A stretch of DNA of 64,000 bases from Acidobacteriota bacterium (GTDB taxonomy: Bacteria > Acidobacteriota > Terriglobia > 2-12-FULL-54-10): positions 1 to 64,000 of the forward strand of contig SHUM01000010.1 in assembly GCA_009691245.1 (NCBI GenBank). The letters run 5' to 3'. A program made the translations under genes and the position numbers. How positions within the stretch are numbered: the first letter of the stretch is position 1; the number at the start of each line of letters is the position of its first letter. The notes beneath the pieces were generated by a model. The model was not told where the DNA came from and made no database searches. It was given only the letters and a program-made list of their open reading frames with translations. Below are positions 1 through 8,723 of the stretch, one piece after another.

Positions 1-1244
1 ATATCGCCGTAGTGCGTGCCGTAAGGCCAGCCATCGGAGTCCTCATTGTAGAATCGCTTGCCCATCTGGTTCACCATGATTAGCGTGGACCAGTTGCTGA
101 CGCGCAGCCCCGTGGCGCGGGCCAGTGGGAAGATGGGGCTGTCCGGCGTCCAGCCGACATAGAGATATTGCGCGCCGATCAAGTCGCGTTTGCGAATCGC
201 TCCGTTGCGCTCCAGCGTTTGGTTCGCAGTGCCCCACAACGAAGCGCCCAGGGCCATGGCGGCCATCTCGCCGCTGCCATCCTGCGATGAGAACGGCTCG
301 CCGGCGAGTTGGAATTCCTCGGTGAGGCGAGGGTCGAAGATGCGCCGGAAATTCACATTGCCCGAGTTGCCGCCCGTGGTAACGATAATGCTCTTCTTCG
401 CTCTGACGGTAACGGTGGGCGTGGTCCGCGCGATCAGCCCGTCGGAGCGAAACGGCTTCATCGGCGTGGTGCTGCCCGGAAGAAACTTCGGCGTGTAGCT
501 GGCCTTGATGCCCACGACGCGGCCCTCGGTGGGCTTCTCGCGGTAGATGACGTCCATGTGGTAGTTCAGCAGAAACTGCACGCCTTTTTTCTTGGCGCTG
601 TTTTCAAGCGCGCGATAGATGGTGGTGCCGCCGCCGCCGCGCGGACTCTCCCAGCTTTGTCCCTTGGTCCAGCGGGCGTAATTCTCGCGCGGCGCGGAGT
701 TCCCGATGGCGTGTCCGCCCGCAACGGCCGGCTTGATGTCATCGAAGACGACGCCGTTCTCGATGAGAAATTCAAAAGTCTGCGCTTCATTGTCCGCCAG
801 CGCGCGTTGCACGCTGCGGTCGTTGAAGCGATAGTCGGGCATGCCATTCGTTTCCAACACCGACCAGTCGGTGAGGTCCTTGAAGAGGATGTCGGGCGAG
901 TCTACGACGTTAAACTTCTTCTGCGCGCTGGTGCCGCCGCCAAGAGGGACCTGGCCGCCGTTCAGAATGCCGTGGCCACCGATCTCATAATTGGCTTCGA
1001 TCACCAGCACCGTGGCGCCCTGATCGCGCGCGCGGATGGCGGCAGGCAGTCCTGTGGCGCCCGCGCCAATGATCACCACGTCGGCCTCCAAATCCCATCG
1101 AGTGGGGGTGGCCGTCGCAGTGGATTGCTGGGTCTGCGCTGGAACGGCCGATATCGCCGCCGCTCCAGCCAGCGCTGCGGCTCCCGTGCCTGCACTGCGG
1201 ACAAATTCTCTGCGGCTGACTTGCTTTTTGTCTTTTTCGCTCAT
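1..1244 (-). CDS. Tat-exported FAD-dependent oxidoreductase (fumarate-reductase-type flavoprotein), partial
   Basis: The gene runs off the left window edge; about 414 residues are visible. The N-terminus has a twin-arginine motif (SRREFV, RR at residues 11-12) followed by an Ala-rich hydrophobic stretch, so the protein is probably exported folded with its cofactor. A Rossmann dinucleotide-binding motif (VVIIGAGATG, near residues 56-65) and a later TTGGNSGN segment match the FAD_binding_2 flavoproteins (fumarate reductase, ketosteroid dehydrogenase, flavocytochrome c). The substrate cannot be told from the visible part. Two in-frame ATGs exist at 1250 and 1244. A GAGGT Shine-Dalgarno-like sequence lies 8 nt before 1244 but only 2 nt before 1250, which favours 1244. 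It follows the CMD-domain lipoprotein by about 55 nt and is probably cotranscribed with it. Confidence 0.8.
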   Translation of the reverse strand, partial: MSEKDKKQVSRREFVRSAGTGAAALAGAAAISAVPAQTQQSTATATPTRWDLEADVVIIGAGATGLPAAIRARDQGATVLVIEANYEIGGHGILNGGQVPLGGGTSAQKKFNVVDSPDILFKDLTDWSVLETNGMPDYRFNDRSVQRALADNEAQTFEFLIENGVVFDDIKPAVAGGHAIGNSAPRENYARWTKGQSWESPRGGGGTTIYRALENSAKKKGVQFLLNYHMDVIYREKPTEGRVVGIKASYTPKFLPGSTTPMKPFRSDGLIARTTPTVTVRAKKSIIVTTGGNSGNVNFRRIFDPRLTEEFQLAGEPFSSQDGSGEMAAMALGASLWGTANQTLERNGAIRKRDLIGAQYLYVGWTPDSPIFPLARATGLRVSNWSTLIMVNQMGKRFYNEDSDGWPYGTHYGD

Positions 1245-1303
1245 CTTCATGTACCTCACGTAGTCCGATTAGTTGCGCGTGTTGCAGACACACCGGAGCC
1301 CAA

Positions 1304-2614
1304 TCAAGAGACGGGTAGGCGTGGTTCCAGATTATACGGCAAATGCACGTCCATTGTGTGCAACAGAATTGCCGAGCGTATGTAGTTCCCCATCAGTCGG
1401 GCCAGATCGATCAAGTTCTTCCTGCCCAGATGTTGCAACGCCGCCGCGAACGTTTCAGAGCTGATCCTGTTGGTTTGCAGAACTTCGCGGCCAAGCCGGA
1501 TGATGGCGGCTTCCTTGGCGAAGACACCGCCAAGCGGTTTGCGATTGCGGATCACGTCGATAATGGCGGGCTCCAATCCTTCCTGCAACGCGACCGGCTC
1601 GTGCATTCCCCACTCGAAGACCTGATCGAACTCGCGCGCGACCACCAGCCGCGCCAGTTCCTGGAGACGGCGGTCGACTTCGGTCTTAGCCAAGTCGCGA
1701 CTTCCGTGCAGGCCCAGCCCGCCGGGGCATTGCAGTCCGGCGAGCGACGTGGTTTTCGGCGAGACCCGTTCATCGTAGTCTCGTTTGCCTTCCTCGTCCA
1801 GATCATCACGGCGAATGAGCGGGATGCGGCTGCGCGAGTCAGGGAAGACATCGGGCGGCAGTGTCTTGTCGTATTGTGCGAGCGTGAGTTGCTTTGCCGG
1901 AACCTCTGGGCCAGTGGGTTTGCCTGGCATCGGTAGCAGCGGTGGGCGGTTATAAGGCAGATGCACGTCCACCATGTTCAGCAGGATCGCGGTGGTCGCG
2001 TAGCCGCCCATCAGGTCGCATAGGTCGATCAGATTTCTGCGGCCCATGTGCTTCAGTGCCTCGGCAAACGTCTTTGAACTGACTCGGTGGTTCTGAAAGA
2101 ACTCGCGGCCCAGTTGAATGACGGAGGCGTCTTTCGGTGGGATGTTCGAAGAGAGAGGCCGGTCATGCCGAATCACATCAATGATCGCCGGGTCGAGCCC
2201 TTCCTTCAGCGCCACGGGCTCGTGCATGCCCCATTCGAAGACCTGATCCATTTCGCGCGCGACCACTAAGCGAGCCAGTTCCTGTGTGCGGCGATCTACC
2301 TGCGTCTCGGAGAGATTGCTGCTGGCGTGAAGGCGAATCCCACCCGGACCTTTCATGCCAGCCAAAGATGTTGAGTCGGGTGAGACGCGCTCGTCGTAGG
2401 CTTTCTTTCCGACATCGTCGAGATATTCACGGCGGGCGAGGGGAATGCGGCTGCGTGAGTCCGGGAAAACATCTTTAGGAAGCGAAGAGTTGTATTGCTC
2501 CAGCGTGAGTGGTCGCGCCGGGGTTTGCTCCTTGGGGGAAACACTTTGAGAGCATCCTGCCAGCACTCCTGCGGACAAGAGCGCGATGAATGCCGTGGTT
2601 CTAAAAAAAATCAT
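1304..2614 (-). CDS. Lipoprotein with tandem duplicated carboxymuconolactone-decarboxylase-like domains
   Basis: The 436-residue product begins with a lipoprotein signal peptide ending in the lipobox LAGC (Cys21), so it should be membrane anchored outside the cytoplasm. Two near-identical halves follow. The first starts near residue 36 (LTLEQY...DVFPDSRSRIPL) and the second near residue 243 (LTLAQY...DVFPDSRSRIPL). Each carries the segment LVVARE-DQVFEWGMHEPVAL, with EWGMH at about 127-131 and 334-338, a repeat period of 207 residues. EWxxH followed by A and G resembles the carboxymuconolactone decarboxylase/AhpD fold, but I see no CxxC pair, so peroxidase activity is unlikely. The start at 2614 is chosen because AGGAG sits 9 nt upstream and the signal peptide begins there; a longer frame to 2704 has neither. 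It is the first gene of a probable operon with the Tat flavoprotein. Confidence 0.75.
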   Translation of the reverse strand: MIFFRTTAFIALLSAGVLAGCSQSVSPKEQTPARPLTLEQYNSSLPKDVFPDSRSRIPLARREYLDDVGKKAYDERVSPDSTSLAGMKGPGGIRLHASSNLSETQVDRRTQELARLVVAREMDQVFEWGMHEPVALKEGLDPAIIDVIRHDRPLSSNIPPKDASVIQLGREFFQNHRVSSKTFAEALKHMGRRNLIDLCDLMGGYATTAILLNMVDVHLPYNRPPLLPMPGKPTGPEVPAKQLTLAQYDKTLPPDVFPDSRSRIPLIRRDDLDEEGKRDYDERVSPKTTSLAGLQCPGGLGLHGSRDLAKTEVDRRLQELARLVVAREFDQVFEWGMHEPVALQEGLEPAIIDVIRNRKPLGGVFAKEAAIIRLGREVLQTNRISSETFAAALQHLGRKNLIDLARLMGNYIRSAILLHTMDVHLPYNLEPRLPVS

Positions 2615-2768
2615 TTTTGAAGGCTCCTGATTCGCGCTCAGAGTGGCTTTCACCAGTTTCTCCGGCATCAGCATTGCCAGCACACTCATATGGGAGACGA
2701 CCACGCCTCAGAGTATTTGTCCAAAGCCATACCGAGTCAAGCAATTTTGTGTGGTGAATTGCGGAAGG

Positions 2769-4100
2769 TCAGACCTCTGTGGTCTTGCGGGGCGAGAACT
2801 GATTCATATGAGCGACGGCACGCTCGATGCCGCGGGGTGTGAGGGGGAACATGCGGGCGACGCTGCGAATGTCCTGAACGGTTTCCGTATGCGGCCATGC
2901 GCCTTCGCGCACAGGGTTTAGCCATGCCAGCCGGGGGAATGCCAGGGCGAATTCCAGCAGGTATTCAAAGCCCGAGATGCGCGCGCCGTAGCCATGCAAC
3001 TCGTTAGGGGACATGCTGGCGTCGCCAACTATGAATACACTATGGTGCCGGCCTTCCTTGAGCAGTCTCTCGGTCATCACCGGGTGCTGCGTGCGGCTCT
3101 GGTCCTTATACACTGTCGCGCCGATGATGTTGTGGAAATAGAAAATCCGCAGGTCATGGCCGTAGCGTGTGTTCATCTTCTGGAAGAGCGCGCGGACATT
3201 CGGAACATACGGGTCCATCGAGTAGCCGCCGTTGTCGATGAACAGCATTACGTTGAGCTGGTCTTCGTCATCGGTTTTCAGGTAAGGAAGAAACAATCCG
3301 GCACGGCGGGCGCCCCGACGGATAGTCTCGTCGATATCCAGACTCACTCGCGAGCTACTCTCAGCGATGCCTTTCAGCGCAGCCAGCGCGGCATCCGTAT
3401 TACTGTCACTCAGTATCTCATTCATGTTGAGCGGAAAGTATCTCGGGTCACTCAGTACCATGCGGGCAGTCATGTGAGTGGCTTCACCGCCGACGCGGAT
3501 GCCGGTGGAGGCGCGCCCATTGTGTCCGTAAGGGCTGGTGCCTCGATTGCCGATGTACTTTTTCCCGCCGCTGTGGGCTTCTTTCTGCTGCTCTGCGATC
3601 TCCTTCATGCGCCGGATGATCTCGTCGAGGTCCTTGTCGGAATGATCGGAATCAACCCCGTCCTGCTCATCACCGGCGTCCAAGAAGGGGATATCCGCCT
3701 TGGACAGGTCGGTTCGCAGTTCTTCCAGTGCATTCGCCAGAGCCTGCAAATCTGGGCTTTGGTTGAGGACATGATCCAGAAACTCGTTTACTAATTGTGG
3801 AGTGGGCAACTGGCCCGGCGCCTGCTCGATGCGCCAGTTATAGAAAACATCAGAGAGGATGACGGCTTCGTCGAGCGCCTGTCCCTGCGGGATGTGGATA
3901 TCAAGGAAGTGGCCGAAGAAGGCCACCGTATAGGGGCCTTTCTGGCGGGGTTGCTTGACGACCAGCCGCTCCGCGAAAGAGTATAGCCCGCCTAGATTGC
4001 GTATCAGCCCATGACTCATGAGCTGATAGAGTTGCAGGATGGTTCTCACATCCGCGGAGAGGCCATGCTGCTTTAGTACGGCTGGAAACCCACTGAACAT
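2769..4100 (-). CDS. VWA-domain protein (CoxE-like), partner of MoxR ATPase
   Basis: This is a 443-residue cytoplasmic protein with no signal peptide. The C-terminal third has the beta-strand/loop pattern of a von Willebrand A domain (LNVMLFIDNGGYSMDPY from about residue 282; later FYFHN and SVFIVGDASMSP). The metal-binding MIDAS loop is not canonical DxSxS: it reads D289-N-G-G-Y-S294, so the second serine is displaced by one residue. The middle region (residues 140-180) is acidic and Lys/Glu-rich. The gene lies 48 nt downstream of a MoxR-family AAA ATPase. MoxR-VWA pairs are known to act together as chaperones that insert metals or cofactors or remodel complexes; the client is not evident here. 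Confidence is high in the VWA/MoxR pairing and low in any specific role. Confidence 0.8.
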   Translation of the reverse strand: MFSGFPAVLKQHGLSADVRTILQLYQLMSHGLIRNLGGLYSFAERLVVKQPRQKGPYTVAFFGHFLDIHIPQGQALDEAVILSDVFYNWRIEQAPGQLPTPQLVNEFLDHVLNQSPDLQALANALEELRTDLSKADIPFLDAGDEQDGVDSDHSDKDLDEIIRRMKEIAEQQKEAHSGGKKYIGNRGTSPYGHNGRASTGIRVGGEATHMTARMVLSDPRYFPLNMNEILSDSNTDAALAALKGIAESSSRVSLDIDETIRRGARRAGLFLPYLKTDDEDQLNVMLFIDNGGYSMDPYVPNVRALFQKMNTRYGHDLRIFYFHNIIGATVYKDQSRTQHPVMTERLLKEGRHHSVFIVGDASMSPNELHGYGARISGFEYLLEFALAFPRLAWLNPVREGAWPHTETVQDIRSVARMFPLTPRGIERAVAHMNQFSPRKTTEV

Positions 4101-4148
4101 AATATTGAGATAGTCTTATAGGAGTTAGTTAATGTGACTCAAGTAGAG

Positions 4149-5066
4149 TTAGTTATACTGTCCCGAAGAGCGACGCTCGAATAACTGAGTGACTCCGTGC
4201 TGTTGAATCTCAGAGAGACGCCGCAGGTCACCCTGGCTCTTGATGAGCGTGGAGGAGCCGGGCAGGCGATCGAGGTCGTCAGGCAAATGATTTTTTGCCG
4301 CCAAATAGGCGAACCAGTCGAGCATCTCGGCGGTTGCCGGAGCCTTTTCCAGTTTCAGGGCGCGCAGTTGGTAGAAGATGGTAACCGCCGCTTTCATCAA
4401 CTGTTTGTCGGCAGCAGGATGATGCAGGCGGACGATGGCCTCCAGCCGTTCGGCGCTTGGAAAATTGATGTAATGGTAGATGCAGCGGCGCAGGAACGCG
4501 GCCGGGAGCGCCTGCTCGCGGTTGCTGGTGATGATGATGGTGGGCATCTGCCCGGCGGCGGCTTCAATGACTTCGCCGGTATGGGGCACCTGAATCTTTC
4601 GCTCGCTAAAAATATAGAGCAGGCTGTTTGAAAATTCGCGCTTGCCCTTGTCAATTTCATCGATCAGCAGCACGGAGCCGGGGTGCTGATAGGCGCGGGC
4701 GAGCGGGCCCAGGCGAACATAGTGACTCAGGTTATCCACCGAGCGCCCGCCGAGGTCAATGCGTTGCTGCTCGCCAGCCTGCTTCAACTGAGCGTTCAGG
4801 ATGGCGGCTTGCGCGTCTGTGAGTCGTTGTATGTTGTCGAAATCGACGATTAACTGATCGATCTTACTTTCCGAAGTGACTGGGAATTCGTAGAGCGTGG
4901 TATTCAAGGATGCCGCAATCGCCTGAGCGAGGCGCGTCTTCCCCGTTCCCGGCTCGCCCTCGAGCAGCAAGGGCATACCCAGGGTGCGGGCGATGGCGAC
5001 GGATTCAGCAAGTTCCGGGTCGAGCAGGTAGCGATCATTCCCTTGAAAGTCAGTCTTCAATTGCAC
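4149..5066 (-). CDS. MoxR-family AAA+ ATPase
   Basis: The 305-residue protein has a Walker A motif GEPGTGKT (37-44), Walker B VLLIDEID (131-138), a sensor-1 Asn in TIIITSNRE (N181) and the arginine-finger region FLRRC (about 190-194). These features in this order, with the short length, match the MoxR/CoxD group of AAA+ ATPases rather than McrB or dynein types. Residues 60-120 form an insertion typical of the group. It is followed by the VWA-domain gene in the same orientation, which is the standard MoxR arrangement. The predicted role is ATP-driven remodelling or cofactor loading of a client complex together with the VWA partner. The start has the N-terminal sequence MQLKTDFQ and no good upstream alternative. 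Confidence 0.88.
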   Translation of the reverse strand: MQLKTDFQGNDRYLLDPELAESVAIARTLGMPLLLEGEPGTGKTRLAQAIAASLNTTLYEFPVTSESKIDQLIVDFDNIQRLTDAQAAILNAQLKQAGEQQRIDLGGRSVDNLSHYVRLGPLARAYQHPGSVLLIDEIDKGKREFSNSLLYIFSERKIQVPHTGEVIEAAAGQMPTIIITSNREQALPAAFLRRCIYHYINFPSAERLEAIVRLHHPAADKQLMKAAVTIFYQLRALKLEKAPATAEMLDWFAYLAAKNHLPDDLDRLPGSSTLIKSQGDLRRLSEIQQHGVTQLFERRSSGQYN

Positions 5067-5132
5067 AGCAAGTCACTCCGTCTATTCCATCAATAGTAGT
5101 TTGTATAGCTGACCTGGGCGGTTGCTGCCGCT

Positions 5133-5174
5133 CTGGCCCTGTCCTGGCCCTGTCTAACCTTGTCTAACCCTGTC
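5133..5174. repeat. Four short tandem units (11, 11, 10, 10 nt) at the 3' end of the aminotransferase gene
   Basis: Two exact copies of CTGGCCCTGTC (5133-5143, 5144-5154) are followed by TAACCTTGTC (5155-5164) and TAACCCTGTC (5165-5174). The last units overlap the stop codon and final codons of the minus-strand aminotransferase. This looks like replication slippage. Confidence 0.75.
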
Positions 5175-6414
5175 CGGCGAAATCCCCAATCAAGCGGAGG
5201 GCCTTCTCGAGTACATCGTCCTGGGGAAGAAACACCACGCGGAAGTGGTCCGCTGCGGCGTGGTAAGCCGCCGGGTAAGCCTCCGCATTGGCTGGGCCGA
5301 AGCCCGAGCCGGGGACGACTATCACGCCGGTTTCGAGAATCAAATTGCGCACAAACTCGGTATCACTCTTCTTGGTCTTCAGTCGAGGGAAGGCGTAGAA
5401 GGCTGCCTGGGGGGCGACGCAACTGATATTAGGGAACGAATTCAGCACGGAAACGGTCAGGTCGCGGCGGCGGCGCAGCTTTTCCTTTACCACCTGGATG
5501 TGGCTCTGGTCGCCTTCGAGCGCGGGCTTAATGGCAAATTGCATCGGGTGACTTGCGCAGAGCCGCGCCCTCATCAGTTTCTGAATTGCTTCGCAGTAGT
5601 GGGCGACTTCCTGCTTCGGGCCGCTGACGATGCCCCATCCAATTCTAAATCCAGGAACCAGGTAGCCTTTGGATAGTCCGTTAAACGTAATGATCGGCAG
5701 GTCGGAGGTAAGCGAGGCCATTGGCACGAAAGGCTGGTCGCCGGGCTGGCCATCCAGGACCATTTTGCTGTAGATTTCATCGGCGAAGACAACCAGACCG
5801 TGGCGCGCGGCCAGTTCCAGGATGCCGCGCAGCGTGGCCACGCTATAGACCGCGCCGGTGGGGTTGTTGGGATTGATCACCACGATGGCGCGCGTCTTGG
5901 GATTGATCTGGCGGGCCATGTCAACCAGGTCGGGCTGCCAGCCGTTTGATTCATCCAGCCGGTAAGGGACTCCCTCCGCGCCGACCGATACCAGTGCGGC
6001 GTCGTATAGCGGGTAGCCGGGCGAGGGGAGCAGGATGTTTTCGCCCGGATCGGTGAGCGCGGCGATGGCCAGCTCGATGCCTTCGCTGACACCGGAGTTG
6101 GTGAACACATCCTGAACGTTGCGAATGCCATCGCGCTCGGCCTCGGCGCGAATGGCCTCCAGAGCCTCGGGGACACCAGCCGATGGCGCATATCCATTGC
6201 GACCGTCGAGCATGGCGCGGTGAGCGGCTGCAATGATGTGCGGCGGTGTGGGGAAATCGTAGAGGCGCGGGTCGCCGATATTCAGGCTGAGCAACTTCTT
6301 CCCGGCGGCGCGGGCCTGCTCGGCAATGAGCATCACGTCGCGGATGGCGTAACGGATCTGCTCAGTGCGTTTCGAGGGCCTGATTCCATGGGTCGAAGAT
6401 ACGAGTGCGCTCAT
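5164..6414 (-). CDS. Pyridoxal-phosphate aminotransferase, alanine aminotransferase-like
   Basis: The product is 416 residues from the chosen start. Fold-type I class I/II aminotransferase signatures are all present: LNIGDP near residue 44, NPNNPTG at about 181-187, DEIYSKM at about 212, and the PLP-lysine segment LSKGYLVPGFRIGW with Lys249 and the phosphate-binding Arg257. The N-terminal pattern (RYAIRDV...LNIGDP...PTPPHII) resembles AlaA and archaeal alanine aminotransferases, so pyruvate/alanine with glutamate/2-oxoglutarate is the likely pair. Aspartate or other amino acids cannot be excluded. In-frame ATGs are at 6414, 6426 and 6504; I chose 6414 because the family N-terminus begins about there, but no strong ribosome site decides it. 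The last codons lie inside a short tandem repeat. It reads toward the MoxR gene with a 97-nt gap. Confidence 0.85.
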   Translation of the reverse strand: MSALVSSTHGIRPSKRTEQIRYAIRDVMLIAEQARAAGKKLLSLNIGDPRLYDFPTPPHIIAAAHRAMLDGRNGYAPSAGVPEALEAIRAEAERDGIRNVQDVFTNSGVSEGIELAIAALTDPGENILLPSPGYPLYDAALVSVGAEGVPYRLDESNGWQPDLVDMARQINPKTRAIVVINPNNPTGAVYSVATLRGILELAARHGLVVFADEIYSKMVLDGQPGDQPFVPMASLTSDLPIITFNGLSKGYLVPGFRIGWGIVSGPKQEVAHYCEAIQKLMRARLCASHPMQFAIKPALEGDQSHIQVVKEKLRRRRDLTVSVLNSFPNISCVAPQAAFYAFPRLKTKKSDTEFVRNLILETGVIVVPGSGFGPANAEAYPAAYHAAADHFRVVFLPQDDVLEKALRLIGDFAGQG

Positions 6415-6624
6415 GTTGTTACCCATCCGGAGGCTGCCATTATGCGGAGCGGCATGTCCGGGAGATTGTTCCTTTCCAGTCCAGCCAAATGAAATGGCCC
6501 CCAAATTTCAGTTGAAAACCCAGCTAGATTTAGTTTAGCAGAATTGCCTCATGTGGGATTGCGCATGAGGAATGCATTGTGCACGGCGAAAGGTAGGGCC
6601 AAAAGCAACTAGACTAACGTAAAG

Positions 6625-8355
6625 CTAGACCAGTGCCGCGGCTCGTTGAACTTTCAACAGCCCGCTTCCATAGACAGTTTCGAGTGCGGCGGTGGCATCG
6701 GCATTGAACTTCTGCCCGGCGCAGGAACGGATGTATTCAATGGCCACGGAAGGCTCCATTGCCGTTTGGTAGGGCCGGTGGGTGGTCATGGCGTCGAATG
6801 TGTCGGCCACGGAAATAATGCACGCCATCAACGGAATATCATCGCCTTTGAGTCCGTAGGGATAGCCGCGGCCATCCAGCCACTCATGGTGCAGCTCGAT
6901 TCCAGGCACCATCTCCCGCAACTGTGCGACTCGGTTGGCGATGGCGGCACCTTTCTGCGGATGCTGCTTCATAATGGCGAACTCCTCGGGGGTCAGCATG
7001 CCCGGTTTCTTCAGGATTTTATCCTCAATGCCGATCTTGCCGATATCGTGCAGCAAAGCGGAAATACGAACGCGATCCACTTCTTCTTCGGGCATCTCTA
7101 GATGCCTGGCGATTAACACGGAGTAGCGCGAGACGCGTTCGGAGTGTCCGTGCGTGTAGGGGTCCTTTTCGTCGACTGCCGCGGCGATCATGCGGATCGA
7201 TTCCATGAAGAGCTGCCGATTTTGCTCCGCTGACGTCTTCAATCTGTCGACGTAAAGCTCCAGATCGGCTGTCATGTGATTGAAGGTGGCGGCCATTTCG
7301 CCAATCTCTGTGCGGTTACGCAATTCGATGCGCTTGGAGAAGTCTCCTTGGGCGATGGCACGGCTGGCTTCGGTTAAAACACGGATGGGTCTGACCACCC
7401 AGAGGCTCAAACCGTAGGATAGGCCGATGCACATGAGCAGCGCGACTACGGCCCAGGAAGTGGTGGCGGATATGACTTCACGAACGGCGGAATAGGCGTC
7501 GTCCCGCTTTTTTTGCGCGATGACTGCCCAGCCGACGGATTGCACCGGCCAGTAGGTTCCCACCATGGGAACTGCTTCGCCATTCTCTCCCAGGTTAAAT
7601 TCGCTGGTTTCCGCTCCTTTTACATTGCCTTTCCAGCTTAGGAACATCTTGACGATGGGGGAGTTCTCCATGGATTGGCCGACGGATTGGTCCTGGACGT
7701 TGGGAGTCAGAACGAGCCGACCAGTGTTGTCAACGATGAAGGCGTGCAACCCGCTGGTGCTGCTGGAACGAAGGCGTTCCACCAGAAACTGAAGGTTCAG
7801 AACGACGGCGGTCATGCCTTGAAACTGATCATCTCGAATGATGGGGCGCGAGACCAGCATGGCGGGGAATAGTTCCTGGCCCCGGTTGACGATGACAGGA
7901 TCACTCTGGAATTGGCGGCGTTGCTGGGCTGCCGTGAATCCGCGCTCCAATGTGCGGACCAGGAATAGATCGCTTTCAATATTGTAGTTGCCCGCCTGGA
8001 TGCCTTTGCCTTGAGCATCCAACATGGTGGCGTAGATCACTTGGGTAGAGGAGCCCACCACCTGCTCCAGCATGGACCGCAGTTGTGGGTTCTGAAATTG
8101 ATTCTGCCCTTTTACCAGGTCGGAGCGAGCATTCAACATGCCGTCCATGTTGTCCAGCATCTGGTTGAAGGTTTCTCGATATATAGCGATTTCTTCAGCG
8201 ATCGACCGGGTGATCGTGTTCTGCAGGAGAATCTCATTTGTCTCCAGAGCCCGTCGGTTGATTTCCATAGTCTTGGAGGCATAGAAAATCAGAGGGCCGA
8301 CGCTGGCCAGCAGCATCACCGCCAAAATAACGTAGAGCAGGCGAATCTGTTTCAT
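6625..8355 (-). CDS. Membrane HD-GYP cyclic-di-GMP phosphodiesterase with periplasmic sensor and HAMP domain
   Basis: The 576-residue protein has a first transmembrane helix (about residues 4-27), a periplasmic sensor region of about 270 residues that looks like a double Cache domain, a second helix (about 300-322), a HAMP linker, and a C-terminal HD-GYP domain. The domain keeps the catalytic HD pair (SALLHDIGKIGI, HD about 436-437), the HHE motif (489-491) and GRGYP (495-499), so it is predicted to hydrolyse c-di-GMP in response to an extracytoplasmic ligand. ATG 8355 is preferred; a TTG six codons upstream (8373) is also open. It is transcribed divergently from the nuo block, with about 370 bp between them. 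Confidence 0.9.
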   Translation of the reverse strand: MKQIRLLYVILAVMLLASVGPLIFYASKTMEINRRALETNEILLQNTITRSIAEEIAIYRETFNQMLDNMDGMLNARSDLVKGQNQFQNPQLRSMLEQVVGSSTQVIYATMLDAQGKGIQAGNYNIESDLFLVRTLERGFTAAQQRRQFQSDPVIVNRGQELFPAMLVSRPIIRDDQFQGMTAVVLNLQFLVERLRSSSTSGLHAFIVDNTGRLVLTPNVQDQSVGQSMENSPIVKMFLSWKGNVKGAETSEFNLGENGEAVPMVGTYWPVQSVGWAVIAQKKRDDAYSAVREVISATTSWAVVALLMCIGLSYGLSLWVVRPIRVLTEASRAIAQGDFSKRIELRNRTEIGEMAATFNHMTADLELYVDRLKTSAEQNRQLFMESIRMIAAAVDEKDPYTHGHSERVSRYSVLIARHLEMPEEEVDRVRISALLHDIGKIGIEDKILKKPGMLTPEEFAIMKQHPQKGAAIANRVAQLREMVPGIELHHEWLDGRGYPYGLKGDDIPLMACIISVADTFDAMTTHRPYQTAMEPSVAIEYIRSCAGQKFNADATAALETVYGSGLLKVQRAAALV

Positions 8356-8723
8356 TTTATCCAGCCGCCCCAATTTCTTTACATGCCAACCCGCGTTAAA
8401 CCATCCAAACGGAACGGTCCTACGAGAATTTTAGGCAATCTAAACCCTGGCATCAAGCGGAAACAATGAAGGTTCGATGTTTCGGTAGGCCCTTTTTAGA
8501 CACATGGAACAGCGGTTGAGGTATTCGATCCCATACGGCGAAGGATTTTATCTCAATTCATAGCTAACTCTGCTGCCAAAACGCGTTTCAGACATTCGCT
8601 TTTCACCAAAATATCGTTCCCGGAATGGAATCAACCGTTGACACCGATTTCCACGGTGTGATAAAAATTTAAGGTTCCACTGCAAGTAGCGGCAAATTCA
8701 TAGGGATCAGCGAACAGGACCGG
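8356..8723. other. Divergent intergenic region between HD-GYP gene and nuo block
   Basis: There is no credible coding sequence in these 368 bp. A plus-strand promoter candidate lies at 8638-8666. I could not find a convincing sigma-70 promoter for the minus-strand HD-GYP gene. No nuoA- or nuoB-like coding sequence is hidden here. Confidence 0.6.
8638..8666 (+). promoter_or_regulatory. Candidate sigma-70 promoter for the nuo-atp block
   Basis: A perfect -35 hexamer TTGACA (8638-8643) is followed after 16 nt by GATAAA (8660-8665), preceded by an extended -10 TGT (8657-8659). It lies about 60 nt before the nuoC start codon and is correctly oriented for it. Confidence 0.5.

Noticed and set aside
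309-1385. 358-residue plus-strand open frame over the flavoprotein
   Set aside because: The opposite strand carries the FAD motif and Tat signal; this frame is antisense noise.
8471-8490. tRNA T-loop-like sequence
   Set aside because: GGTTCGATG lacks the rest of a tRNA cloverleaf and no acceptor stem pairs around it.
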